A stretch of 64,000 nucleotides of DNA from Proteobacteria bacterium UBA981 (GTDB taxonomy: Bacteria; Pseudomonadota; Gammaproteobacteria; Ga0077536). Within the stretch, counting starts at the first letter, position 1. Each line of letters starts with the position of its first letter. Positions 35,808 through 44,301 of this stretch are shown one piece after another. The stretch covers positions 1-64,000 of the forward strand of contig DBBP01000027.1 in assembly GCA_002292285.1 (NCBI GenBank), in the 5' to 3' direction. The position numbers and the translations under genes were made by a program. The notes beneath the pieces are model-generated. The model searched no databases. It was given only the letters and a program-made list of their open reading frames with translations, and was not told the DNA's origin.

Positions 35808-37264
35808 GAAGATTTTCTCAATGAAAGTTCGAAATCAGCAGACTTCACTTGCACCACCGGCGAGTTGGCGATTTTCATCAAGCGCGCGACCTGATCAAGT
35901 TCGGGCGACGAAAGATAGGGGTAGGTCGTTTTAACCGGTCCCGAAGTGCGCATCTTGTCGAGACCTTCGCCAGCAACCAGCGCGCGCAGGATCAATTCGT
36001 CGTCATCCTCAGTCCCGTATTCCTTGCGCAGCTCTTCGATGGTCGGTTGTGCCGGCGGCTGGCTGGAAACTTCCTTGCCGCGCGGTGACGACATGATGAC
36101 GTCCATGATATTCGGATCGATAGGCCCGGCAGTTTGTCCGTAAAAGCCAGCGGCGTACTGAATCACCTCATCCGGTATCGAGGAATAACGTTTGCCGGTA
36201 ATGATGTTGAGCACCGCCTGGGTGCCGACCAGCTGACTGAACGGTGTGGCCATGCCGGGATAGCCGAGTTCGCGCCGCACCACTGCGGTTTCCGCTAATA
36301 CCGCATCGAGGCGTTCGCTCATGCCGTGCTGGACCAGCTGCGCCTTGAGGGTGCCGACCATACCGCCCGGGACCTGATGCTGAATCGACATCACATCGTA
36401 TTCAGCATGTTGATTGACCAGGAAGCCAGCCGCTGTGCCGACTTTCTCGAAATGATCGGCGACCGGGGCAAACAACGAGGTATCGAGATTGTGTGTGTGC
36501 CCGAGCAGCTCGAGATTGCGTGTGATGATTTCGACCGACGGTACGGATGGACCGTTAGCCATCGGGCGTACGGCGGTGTGGAGAATGGTGACGCCCAAAT
36601 CAACTGCATCCAGATAAGCCTTCGCAGACTGACCAAGCAGATTGTTGGAATGAAACTCGATCGGCTTGCCGCGTGACTTTGCCTTAATCGCCGGTACCAG
36701 TGTGGTCAGGCGCTCCTTTTCCAGCACACCGGCCGTGTCGTACAACAAAATCGTGTCGATATCGTCGGACACTGACAGTTCGTCGGCCTGCTTCGCGTAA
36801 TACTCATCCGTATGCACCGGGCTTAGGGTAAACATGATCGCGCCCGCCACCTCGGCGCCGAATTCCTTAGCGAGTTTGGCCAGACGTTTGGTCTTGTCAT
36901 TGTTGAACAACACGTCGTAGACCCAGAAGCTACGACAACCGTGCACGTTAAGCTGGCGCATCCAGGCATCCATTAAAGCGTCCGGCGTGACCCCGAAAGT
37001 GACCGAAGCGTTGGAACGCATGCCGGCACGAATCAACGAGCGCGGCATGGCGTCGACCATCAGGTCAAGACCGTCCCAGGGATTCTCGTAGCAGTACTTG
37101 ATCAGACATTCGAACATCGATGAGCCGGTCAGATCGACGACCCGATAGCCAGTCCGGTCGACCATCGGTGCGACCGGCAAGGCCATGCCCGCTTGCATGC
37201 GCATACCCCACAGACTTTGCTGCCCGTCGCGCATGGTTTCATCAAGTAATTCAATATGAGCCAT
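35804..37264 (-). CDS. Carboxyltransferase-like protein (OadA/transcarboxylase 5S family) lacking two metal ligands
   Basis: 486 aa TIM-barrel protein collinear with transcarboxylase 5S and oxaloacetate decarboxylase alpha: LLDETMRDGQQSLWGMRM, IMFTLSPVHTDEYY, VPGGMVGTLKAQL, and TPFSQLVGTQAVLN. Of the four metal ligands, Asp13 and His205 remain, but the carbamylated Lys (LKDMA in 5S) is Tyr175 in LLYDTAG and the second His of HxH is Asn207 in FHSNN. It has no biotin domain; that is supplied by the BCCP encoded upstream. Canonical pyruvate carboxyl transfer is therefore doubtful, and the substrate is unknown. Confidence 0.82.
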   Translation of the reverse strand: MAHIELLDETMRDGQQSLWGMRMQAGMALPVAPMVDRTGYRVVDLTGSSMFECLIKYCYENPWDGLDLMVDAMPRSLIRAGMRSNASVTFGVTPDALMDAWMRQLNVHGCRSFWVYDVLFNNDKTKRLAKLAKEFGAEVAGAIMFTLSPVHTDEYYAKQADELSVSDDIDTILLYDTAGVLEKERLTTLVPAIKAKSRGKPIEFHSNNLLGQSAKAYLDAVDLGVTILHTAVRPMANGPSVPSVEIITRNLELLGHTHNLDTSLFAPVADHFEKVGTAAGFLVNQHAEYDVMSIQHQVPGGMVGTLKAQLVQHGMSERLDAVLAETAVVRRELGYPGMATPFSQLVGTQAVLNIITGKRYSSIPDEVIQYAAGFYGQTAGPIDPNIMDVIMSSPRGKEVSSQPPAQPTIEELRKEYGTEDDDELILRALVAGEGLDKMRTSGPVKTTYPYLSSPELDQVARLMKIANSPVVQVKSADFELSLRKSS

Positions 37265-37304
37265 CGTGGCTACTCCTTGGGTAACGATTCAGAACGCTGC
37301 GGTG

Positions 37305-38684
37305 TCAGGTGCCGCCCGCAATGTCCTTCTCAAAAGTAGGCAACAACGTTTCTTCCAGCCACTTGGTATGGAAACGGTTGTCGATAAAATCTTCGTGCAC
37401 TGCAATCGCACGCAGTAACGGCAAATTGCTCGTTAAGCCTTCGATAGCGAAGTCGTCGAGCGCGTCCTGCAGGCGGGCGACTGCGGCCGGGCGATCATCC
37501 GCGGTGACGATTAACTTGCCGATCATGGAATCGTAGTAAGGCGGCACCAGGTAACCGTCTTCACAATGACTGTCGATGCGCACGCCGGTGCCTTGCGGTG
37601 GCGACCAACGCGTGATCCGTCCGGGGCTCGGCATGAAATTATTCGCAGCGTCTTCTGCGTTGAGCCGGCATTCGATCGCATGCCGATTGAGATGGATGTG
37701 CGCTTGCTGTGGCAACGCACCGACCTCCCCGGCTGCAATACGAAACTGGGTTTGCACCAAATCCTGCCCGGTCACCTGTTCACTGACCGGATGCTCCACC
37801 TGGATGCGCGTATTTACCTCGATGAAGTAGAACGCTTCGCGCGGCACGTCGTAGAGAAACTCCACAGTGCCGGCATTGCGATACTTAAGCGAGGCCAGCA
37901 ACGAGACAGCTGACTCATGTAATGCCTGGCGTAAATGCGCCGGCATCAAAGCGCATGGCGCTTCCTCGACGACTTTCTGATAGCGCCGTTGCACCGAGCA
38001 GTCGCGCTCACCGTAATGCACCACGCGGCCCTCTCCGTCGCCGGCAACCTGCACTTCAACGTGCCGTGCGTCCTCGACGTAACGTTCCATGTACAAGGTG
38101 CCGTCGCCGAAAGCTTCGAGCGCCTCGGTGCTCGCCTTGTCAAACGAATCGTCGAGCGCTTGCGCATCCCGGGCCACGAACATGCCGCGCCCGCCACCGC
38201 CCGCAGAGGCTTTCATCACAACCGGGAAACCCAATTCTTCGGCGGCTTTGCGCGCGTCTTTGGCACTCGCGATTCTGTCGGTGCCGGGTACCAGCGGCAC
38301 GCCAGCGCCTTCGGCTATCGCCCGCGCACGGAGCTTGTCGCCGAGCGAGTCGATCACATCTGCATCGGGGCCGACAAAAATCACGCCGTTGTCGCTACAC
38401 AACCGCGCCAGCGAAGCCCGTTCGGAAAGAAAACCATAGCCCGGATGCAAAGCATCACAACCACTGCTGATCGCGGCATGCACGACCAAGTTAGCATCGA
38501 GATAGCTCAACTTTGAAGCTGCCGGACCGAGCACGATGACGCGATCAGCGAGACGCGCTGCAGCGCTGTCACGATCGGCACTCGAGACGACCTGTACCGC
38601 TTCGATGCCGAGCGCATGCGCGGCGCGGATAATCCGCAATGCGATTTCGCCGCGATTGGCAACCAGTACGCGCTTAATGGCCAT
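37305..38684 (-). CDS. accC: Biotin carboxylase
   Basis: 459 aa. ATP-grasp enzyme with HPGYGFLSE, the Gly-rich KASAGGGGRGM, MERYVEDARHVEVQV, the YFIEVNTRIQVEHPVSEQVTG active-site stretch and the closing GKLIVTADDRPAAVARLQDAL. All are intact, so it should carboxylate biotin with ATP and bicarbonate. Its place between a biotin carrier gene and a transcarboxylase-like gene, with gaps of 21 and 40 bp, shows it belongs to this dedicated carboxylase rather than to the housekeeping acetyl-CoA carboxylase. Confidence 0.92.
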   Translation of the reverse strand: MAIKRVLVANRGEIALRIIRAAHALGIEAVQVVSSADRDSAAARLADRVIVLGPAASKLSYLDANLVVHAAISSGCDALHPGYGFLSERASLARLCSDNGVIFVGPDADVIDSLGDKLRARAIAEGAGVPLVPGTDRIASAKDARKAAEELGFPVVMKASAGGGGRGMFVARDAQALDDSFDKASTEALEAFGDGTLYMERYVEDARHVEVQVAGDGEGRVVHYGERDCSVQRRYQKVVEEAPCALMPAHLRQALHESAVSLLASLKYRNAGTVEFLYDVPREAFYFIEVNTRIQVEHPVSEQVTGQDLVQTQFRIAAGEVGALPQQAHIHLNRHAIECRLNAEDAANNFMPSPGRITRWSPPQGTGVRIDSHCEDGYLVPPYYDSMIGKLIVTADDRPAAVARLQDALDDFAIEGLTSNLPLLRAIAVHEDFIDNRFHTKWLEETLLPTFEKDIAGGT

Positions 38685-38705
38685 AAGCTAGAGCTTCTCC
38701 AGCGT

Positions 38706-39209
38706 TCAGCTGGCCGGCTCGATGATCACGAGCACTTGTTCATACTCGACCATCTCACCGTCGTTCACACACACTTCGCGCACGATACCGTCGACCCCGG
38801 CCTTCACTGGCGTGAACAGTTTCATCACCTCGATCAGACACACTTCAGTCGCTGCGGTAATCGTTTGCCCGACTTCAACGTAGGGTGGCGCGCCGGGTTT
38901 TGGTGCGCGATAGAAACTGCCCAAGTTGGGCGCCAACACTGCAACCATGCCGTCCGGGACGCTCACGGTTGTTGCAACCGGCATGGCAGGGTTGGCTGAC
39001 GCGATCGCGCCTGCCGGTGCCGGCGCGCTCACAGCAGCCACGGCTGCACTGAGCGGTGGGACGGCGGCGGACGCACTGGGCGCGCGGGCGTTCGCATCGT
39101 TGGAGAGGAAGATTTCCATGTCATCGGTTTTCAGATGCATTTCCTCCCAGTCCGAGCGGTTAAACATCTCGACCAGATTCTCGATATCTGCCGGGGTCGG
39201 TTTACTCAT
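38706..39209 (-). CDS. accB: Biotin carboxyl carrier protein
   Basis: 167 aa. A short helical N-terminus (PADIENLVEMFNRSDWEEM), an Ala/Pro-rich linker (about residues 40-80), and a C-terminal biotinyl domain with the biotin Lys130 in CLIEVMKLF, where the usual EAMKM is EVMKL. SFYRAPKPGAPPYVEVGQ is typical of AccB. It carries CO2 from the biotin carboxylase (21 bp downstream) to the carboxyltransferase-like partner. Confidence 0.92.
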   Translation of the reverse strand: MSKPTPADIENLVEMFNRSDWEEMHLKTDDMEIFLSNDANARAPSASAAVPPLSAAVAAVSAPAPAGAIASANPAMPVATTVSVPDGMVAVLAPNLGSFYRAPKPGAPPYVEVGQTITAATEVCLIEVMKLFTPVKAGVDGIVREVCVNDGEMVEYEQVLVIIEPAS

Positions 39210-39246
39210 GTCACCGGGTCCTTCATTTGCAATTCAAAAGCGATTC

Positions 39247-40995
39247 TTAATGCGAATCGCGCGTGGCCTGAATGGCGGCCAACATGACGGGTAGGGGATG
39301 GCGGGCAACGATAGTCTCGACGCCGGCGGCGAGCGCTGCTGCAACGCCCGCATCGGATTCGATTGCACCGCCACGCACGACTTTGTGTCCGGCGCACAAC
39401 TCGCCAAGACGTGCGCTGTCTTCGCCGCCGGCGACCACATCAAGATCGAGGCACTCGCTCGGCGTATCCGCGTTCGCTGCGACGACGTTTAGCGGGCAGT
39501 GCTGCGCCGCCCATTCACTCAACCGCGCAAGTTTCGGGTCATCCGACTCACTCGGACTGCTCACCGCTAACGTGTCGGCGTAAATGATGCCGTTGTTCGC
39601 ATCAACTGTGACTGCGCGACCGGCCAGGACGGTTAATTGGTCAGCACCACAACCGACAATGCACGGCACCCCGAGCGCCCGCCCGACAACCGCCGCATGG
39701 GAAGTCGAGCCGCCGTGTTCGGTGACAACTGCGACTGCAGCAATCATGCCGTGCACATCCTCGGGGCTGGTCGTCGCGCGCGCCAGCACCACGGCTTCGC
39801 CGGCCGCACCGCGTTTCTCCGCTTCGTCGGAATCGAGCACCACGATGCCCGTTGCGACTCCCTGGCAAGCCGGCTCGCCGGACGCGAGCGTAGTGGCATG
39901 GGTGGTGGCACCTTCGGCTAGACACGGCTTCAGTAATATTCGCACTTGCTCCGCGGTCACCCGGGCCAGTGCCGTGGTTTCGTCTATATGACCGTCGTCG
40001 ACCAAATCCACAGCGAACGAAATCGCTGCTTGCGGTGCGCGCTTGGCAGAGCGTGACTGGAGTAGGAACAATTCACCGCGCTGCACGGTAAATTCAATGT
40101 CCTGAACGTCGTTGTTCTCAGTCTCAAGCGTCTCGGCTGCACGCATAAGTTCGCGGTAAATCTGCGGTAGGCGCGTTTCAAGTGCACTGAGCGGTTCGGG
40201 CGTGAATTTCCCGGACACCACATCCTCACCCTGGGCACGGTTCAGATACTCCCCGTACGGTGCGCGATCGCCGGTCAGCGGGTTACGGCTGAACAATACG
40301 CCGGTGCCGGAACCCTCATCGAGATTACCAAACACCATGGCCTGCACCGTGACGGCAGTGCCAAGCGTATCGGCGATGTTGTTGTGCTTGCGATAGCGTT
40401 TCGCGCGCCGCGAATTCCATGAGGCAAAGACCGCTTCAATTGCAGCCAACAGTTGCTCACGCGCAGTCGCCGGTACCTCGGCGCCCTGGGCGGCGAGCGT
40501 CGACAGCAGCATGTTCGGATCGTCGCCCGGCTCAGCCGGCAGGGTTTGTTTCAAAACGATGCTCGCGTAGAGCTCGAGAAAACGTCGATAGGTATCACTG
40601 GCGAAGGACGCATCGCCGGACTCGGCGGCAAGAGCACTAGCGGTATCAGCGTTGATACCGAGATTGAGCACCGTGTCCATCATGCCGGGCATGGAAATTG
40701 CTGCGCCTGAACGTACCGAAACCAACAGCGGTTTAGTTCCTCGTCCCAGTGTGCGAGCACTTTGTTGTTCAAGCCATGCGATACCCGCGTCGATTTCATC
40801 AGCCAGGTTGTCGGGCATGCTGCCGAGCTCGAGATAGGCACGGCAAGCATCGGTGCTGATGACGAACGCCGGCGGTACCGGCAAGCCGAGACTTTGCATG
40901 CGCGCAATCGACCATGCCTTGCCGCCAATCTGGGCACGCTCCGGCAAGGCGCTGCCATCGAGCGCCAGAACAAACTGACCAAGTGCTAGAGCCAT
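39247..40995 (-). CDS. PPDK-like protein without the PEP/pyruvate barrel
   Basis: 582 aa against about 870-900 for pyruvate phosphate dikinase. The ATP-grasp half is complete (IGGKAWSIARM, VRSGAAISMPGMMDTVLNLG, AVTVQAMVFGN, VQDIEFTVQRGELFLLQSR), as is the swivelling phospho-His domain with His433 in GGSTSHAAVVGRALG. The chain then keeps only the first strand of the barrel (LNVVAANADTP) and ends about 75 residues later, so the usual PEP/pyruvate site is missing. It should phosphorylate its own His with ATP; the acceptor must be elsewhere. It lies 37 bp upstream of the BCCP gene. Confidence 0.85.
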   Translation of the reverse strand: MALALGQFVLALDGSALPERAQIGGKAWSIARMQSLGLPVPPAFVISTDACRAYLELGSMPDNLADEIDAGIAWLEQQSARTLGRGTKPLLVSVRSGAAISMPGMMDTVLNLGINADTASALAAESGDASFASDTYRRFLELYASIVLKQTLPAEPGDDPNMLLSTLAAQGAEVPATAREQLLAAIEAVFASWNSRRAKRYRKHNNIADTLGTAVTVQAMVFGNLDEGSGTGVLFSRNPLTGDRAPYGEYLNRAQGEDVVSGKFTPEPLSALETRLPQIYRELMRAAETLETENNDVQDIEFTVQRGELFLLQSRSAKRAPQAAISFAVDLVDDGHIDETTALARVTAEQVRILLKPCLAEGATTHATTLASGEPACQGVATGIVVLDSDEAEKRGAAGEAVVLARATTSPEDVHGMIAAVAVVTEHGGSTSHAAVVGRALGVPCIVGCGADQLTVLAGRAVTVDANNGIIYADTLAVSSPSESDDPKLARLSEWAAQHCPLNVVAANADTPSECLDLDVVAGGEDSARLGELCAGHKVVRGGAIESDAGVAAALAAGVETIVARHPLPVMLAAIQATRDSH

Positions 40996-41203
40996 GAGCT
41001 CGTCTACCTCAGATGTATTCGATAACCGACAGTCACTGTGAAACGGACGACAACTGCAGCGGCCTATGTGGCGGCCGGCTTAATGGCATTCTGACAGCAC
41101 CGGCGCCGCACATTCGTGTGTGACGCCAACAGCCTGATTGCGGATATTGTGGTTGCGTTGACTCGTGTAAAAAGTTTCGCCCAGCCGCAACCGGGCGCGT
41201 TGC

Positions 41204-42442
41204 TCAATGGCCGATAATGTTGACGCAGGTCACCGCCTCTTCGATACCGCAAATCCCGCCGCCATTTTGATTGATGGCCAGTTTGGCACCCTCGACCTGG
41301 CGCTTGTCGGCTTCGCCGCGCAACTGCGTGACCATCTCGTAAATCTGGCCGAGCCCGGTGGCGCCAATCGGATGCCCTTTGGACTCCAGACCGCCCGACG
41401 GATTGGTCGGGATGCGTCCGCCGAGGCGCGTTTCACCGCGCATTGCAGCCGGCCCGCCATCGCCGAGTTCACACAGGCCGAGCGCCTCCATTTCGAGCAC
41501 TTCGCCCATCGCGGTGGCGTCATGTACTTCGGCGACATCCATGTCAGCGGGACCAACACCCGCTTTCTCGTAAGCTTTCAATGCAGCGAGGCGGCTGGCG
41601 TGCTTGTCGAAATCTGTGATGCCGCGGTTGCTACCGGATTGAATCACACTCGCCAGCACACGCATGCTGCGATCGACGTTCGCTTGCAGACGCTTCATGC
41701 CAGCCGCGTTACATACGATGGCTGCTGCCGCGCCGTCACTGATTGGCGAACACATTGGCACGGTTAACGGAAATGTAATCGGCGCTCCGGCGAGCACTTC
41801 ATCGACTGAAAATGCTTTCTGATACTGCGAGAGCGGGTTACGGGTTGAGTGTTCGTGGTTCTTCGAGGCGACTGTCGCGAGCTGTTCCTGCGTGGTACCG
41901 AATTCGCGCATATGCATACGACAGAAGCCGGCGTAAATATCCATAAACACACTATAGGGCCGTGGTGACGTGCTGCCATCGGGAACCTCGACACCTTCGG
42001 CCATCTCGGCGAAGCGCGCCTTACTGCCTTCAACATCGTGCACATCCCAGGCGCCGTCGAAGGCGCTGAACATGCGGTCGCGGTCCTGGGAAAACATTTT
42101 CTCGACGCCGATAGCGAGCGCGATATCAGCGGCGCCAGCTTTAACGTAGTTAACCGCCATGTGGAAGGCCGTACTCGCGGTCGCGCACGCGTTCTCGACA
42201 TTGACCACGGGGATGCCCTCGACGCCGAATGGACGCAAGGCGATCTCGCCACGCACCATGTCCTGCCCTTCCATGTGCCCCTGCACACAATTGCCAAAAA
42301 AAGCAGCTTCGAGCATGCCCACATCGCATCCAGCGTCGGCGAGCGCTGCGTTCAGCGCCTCGCCAGTGAGATCCTTGAGGCTACGGTCCAGGTGCTTGCC
42401 GAAATGGGTCATGCTCACACCGGCGATAAATACGTCACTCAT
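41204..42442 (-). CDS. Thiolase-family protein (SCP-x/lipid-transfer type)
   Basis: 412 aa from the ATG at 42442 (GAGGA six bases upstream). Nucleophile Cys86 in ENACATASTAFHMA and His357 in SKGHPIGATG are present; the third motif is NQNGGGICGIEE. VAEVHDATAMGEVLEMEALGL is typical for the SCP-x-like thiolases found in steroid and side-chain degradation clusters. It lies about 210 bp upstream of the PPDK-like gene on the same strand and may begin the operon. Confidence 0.88.
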   Translation of the reverse strand: MSDVFIAGVSMTHFGKHLDRSLKDLTGEALNAALADAGCDVGMLEAAFFGNCVQGHMEGQDMVRGEIALRPFGVEGIPVVNVENACATASTAFHMAVNYVKAGAADIALAIGVEKMFSQDRDRMFSAFDGAWDVHDVEGSKARFAEMAEGVEVPDGSTSPRPYSVFMDIYAGFCRMHMREFGTTQEQLATVASKNHEHSTRNPLSQYQKAFSVDEVLAGAPITFPLTVPMCSPISDGAAAAIVCNAAGMKRLQANVDRSMRVLASVIQSGSNRGITDFDKHASRLAALKAYEKAGVGPADMDVAEVHDATAMGEVLEMEALGLCELGDGGPAAMRGETRLGGRIPTNPSGGLESKGHPIGATGLGQIYEMVTQLRGEADKRQVEGAKLAINQNGGGICGIEEAVTCVNIIGH

Positions 42443-42840
42443 GGTTCGTTCCTCATGGGGCTCGGCCAGTGGCACCGGCTCTTTAGTTTCGGGCCGATTA
42501 TTTTAGCCCGCTGGAGGAAGCTGAGTCGAACGGCTCGCCACGCAAGCTGCGGCCGAATCGTGGGTGGGCTGGCTGGAACCACGAACAAGTGACGAGCGAG
42601 AAGGATTTGCAGTCCGGGACAAACCTTTCCTAAACGCCGTTGGACGCTGCAATTGCCCGGCATGGCTCGTTTGGAGCAAGCTGTCGAGGCCACGACCCGC
42701 CATCGTGCCGCCCCCCGCGGATAGGCATCGGAGTCACCGTTCGCTGGGGCGGCGGGCCGGGTCGGTGCGCGTGGACCAGTCGCCCATGAGCATCTAGTAT
42801 CATCGCCAGCAGAAACCCCAGAACCGAAAGGAACAAGCGT
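42443..42840. other. Divergent intergenic region, no gene seen
   Basis: About 400 bp between the thiolase-type gene (minus) and the MBL hydrolase gene (plus). Frames here are short and unlike proteins. It must carry promoters for both directions. An 8-bp inverted repeat GCCGCCCC / GGGGCGGC (42707-42714 and 42746-42753) is visible, and a GAAAGGA ribosome site precedes the MBL start. Confidence 0.5.
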
Positions 42841-43689
42841 ATGTTGAAGTGGAAAATAGGTGATACCACCATCACCCAGTTGCTGGAGATGTCCGACGAT
42901 ACCGGCGGCGTTCCCGTATTACCTGACGCAACACCCGAGAAGCTTGACGAGATCTCGTGGTTGAAACCGAATTTCGTGTCCGCCAGCGGCAACCTCATTC
43001 TCAACATCCAGATGCTCATCATTGAGACCCCGACCCGCAAAATGGTCGTCGACACCTGCATCGGCAACGACAAAAACCTCAACATGGAAGGCTGGGCGAA
43101 TTTGCAGTCACCGTTTCTGGACAACCTGAAAGCCATGGGTCACGACCCCGATTCAATCGATACGGTGATATGCACGCACTTACACGTCGACCATGTGGGC
43201 TGGAATACACGCAAAGTGAACGGCAAATGGGTCCCCACGTTCCCCAAGGCACGCTATGTGATGGTCGGCAAGGAATACGAGTTCTGGCGTGATTTAGAAG
43301 AAGATCCGTTTGGTGATGTGTTTGGCGAATCTGTGGCGCCCATATTTGATGCCGGCCTGGCTGATCTCGTCGAGCCCAACTTTGTTGTCGGCGACGGCGT
43401 GTCGTTCGAATCGACTCCGGGGCACACGCCGGGGCACGTCAGCGTGCATATCGACTCCAAGGACGAAAAGGCGATTATCTCGGGCGACATGATGCACCAC
43501 CCCTGCCAGATTGCGCGGCCAGAGTGGGTCACCCCGTTTGATGCCGACAATGGTGCAGCGATGGCGACACGCAAAGCCTTCCTGGAACGTTATGCCGACC
43601 AACCCGTTCTGATTCTTGGTACCCATTTCGCCAACCCGGTCGCGGGCCACATCGTGCGCGATGGCGATACTTATCGCTTCGATGTTTGA
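42841..43689 (+). CDS. MBL-fold metallo-hydrolase
   Basis: 282 aa. The dinuclear metal motif HLHVDH is at residues 113-118 with further ligands in GHTPGHVSVHI, ISGDMMHH and a late His (TPGHT..., LGTHFANP). The N-terminal part (VSASGNLILNIQMLIIETPTRKMVVDTCIGND) is typical of cytoplasmic MBL hydrolases of the lactonase/ComEC-independent type. It would hydrolyse an ester, lactone or thioester. It is followed 56 bp later by the ArsC-family selenoprotein on the same strand. Confidence 0.9.
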   Translation: MLKWKIGDTTITQLLEMSDDTGGVPVLPDATPEKLDEISWLKPNFVSASGNLILNIQMLIIETPTRKMVVDTCIGNDKNLNMEGWANLQSPFLDNLKAMGHDPDSIDTVICTHLHVDHVGWNTRKVNGKWVPTFPKARYVMVGKEYEFWRDLEEDPFGDVFGESVAPIFDAGLADLVEPNFVVGDGVSFESTPGHTPGHVSVHIDSKDEKAIISGDMMHHPCQIARPEWVTPFDADNGAAMATRKAFLERYADQPVLILGTHFANPVAGHIVRDGDTYRFDV

Positions 43690-43745
43690 GCCTGATCTGG
43701 CGATTCAACAACACTGAAGATCTAGCAACTGTTAAAGAGGAACCG

Positions 43746-44087
43746 ATGAGTAAACAAATCAACTGGTATTACTTTCGCAAGGGCTGAACCAGCTGTGATC
43801 GAGCGGCCAAGTTTTTGGACGCCAGCGGGCTTGAGCCCAAAGAAACGATTCCAGCCTCGCGCAAGCTAGGTGCGGACGATGCACGTGAACTTGCGACTAA
43901 GGCGAGCACGGTGATTGTCGCCAAGGGCAAAAAGGTCTCGACCTTCAAGCCGGGCGCGAAACCCGATGATGAGGTGGTCAACGCCATGCTCGGGCCAACC
44001 GGGAATCTGCGTGCCCCGACTCTGGTCAGCGGCAAGACCATCATCGTTGGTTTTAACGAAGAGCAATACAGCGGCGTACTGCTTTAG
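43746..44087 (+). CDS. ArsC-family selenoprotein (in-frame UGA = selenocysteine)
   Basis: 113 aa if the TGA at 43785-43787 is read as Sec14. The ATG at 43746 has an AGAGGA ribosome site. The product opens INWYYFRKG-U-TSC-DRAAKFLDASG, the arrangement of ArsC/Spx-like thioredoxin folds in which the first redox Cys is replaced by Sec (UxxC), and continues with VIVAKGKKVSTF and a cis-Pro segment LRAPTLVSGKTIIVGF. Proteins named ArsC family (seleno)protein have this layout. It is probably a thiol/selenol reductase, not proven to act on arsenate. A callable frame exists only after the UGA, so annotators would truncate or miss it. Confidence 0.87.
43803..43822 (+). promoter_or_regulatory. SECIS-like hairpin for the ArsC-family selenoprotein
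   Basis: Sixteen bases after the UGA a hairpin GCG-G-CCAA / UUGG-A-CGC (one G-A mismatch) closes a GUUU loop. The loop has the GU needed by SelB; the loop sits about four bases further from the UGA than in the UGSC gene. Confidence 0.6.
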
Positions 44088-44114
44088 AAACTCTCCACGC
44101 TATTGCCTGATTAT

Positions 44115-44146
44115 CCGGCGCCAGCCCTGTGAGAGGCTGGCGCCGG
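44115..44146 (+). terminator. Strong hairpin after the ArsC-family gene
   Basis: Perfect 12-bp stem CCGGCGCCAGCC / GGCTGGCGCCGG with an 8-base loop, followed by GTTCATTT. It lies 28 bases after the stop and probably ends the MBL-ArsC transcript; the T-run is weak. Confidence 0.7.
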
Positions 44147-44301
44147 GTTCATTTCGAGCCGCGCCGTGTCCTCTGCCGGCGCCCACTATTCACAAAACTA
44201 AAAGGTCTCGCGAGATCGCTCAGGCAACAATAGCGACAAAGCCGAGACCATCCTGCAGCTTACGGTCGGGATTGCACCTTCGCGTGGTTGAGCGGGACGA
44301 C

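Noticed and set aside
43785..43787. Reading the ArsC-family gene as a pseudogene or as a shorter gene starting after the TGA
   Set aside because: A short version would lose the first strand and the redox motif, and the ribosome site lies before the ATG at 43746.
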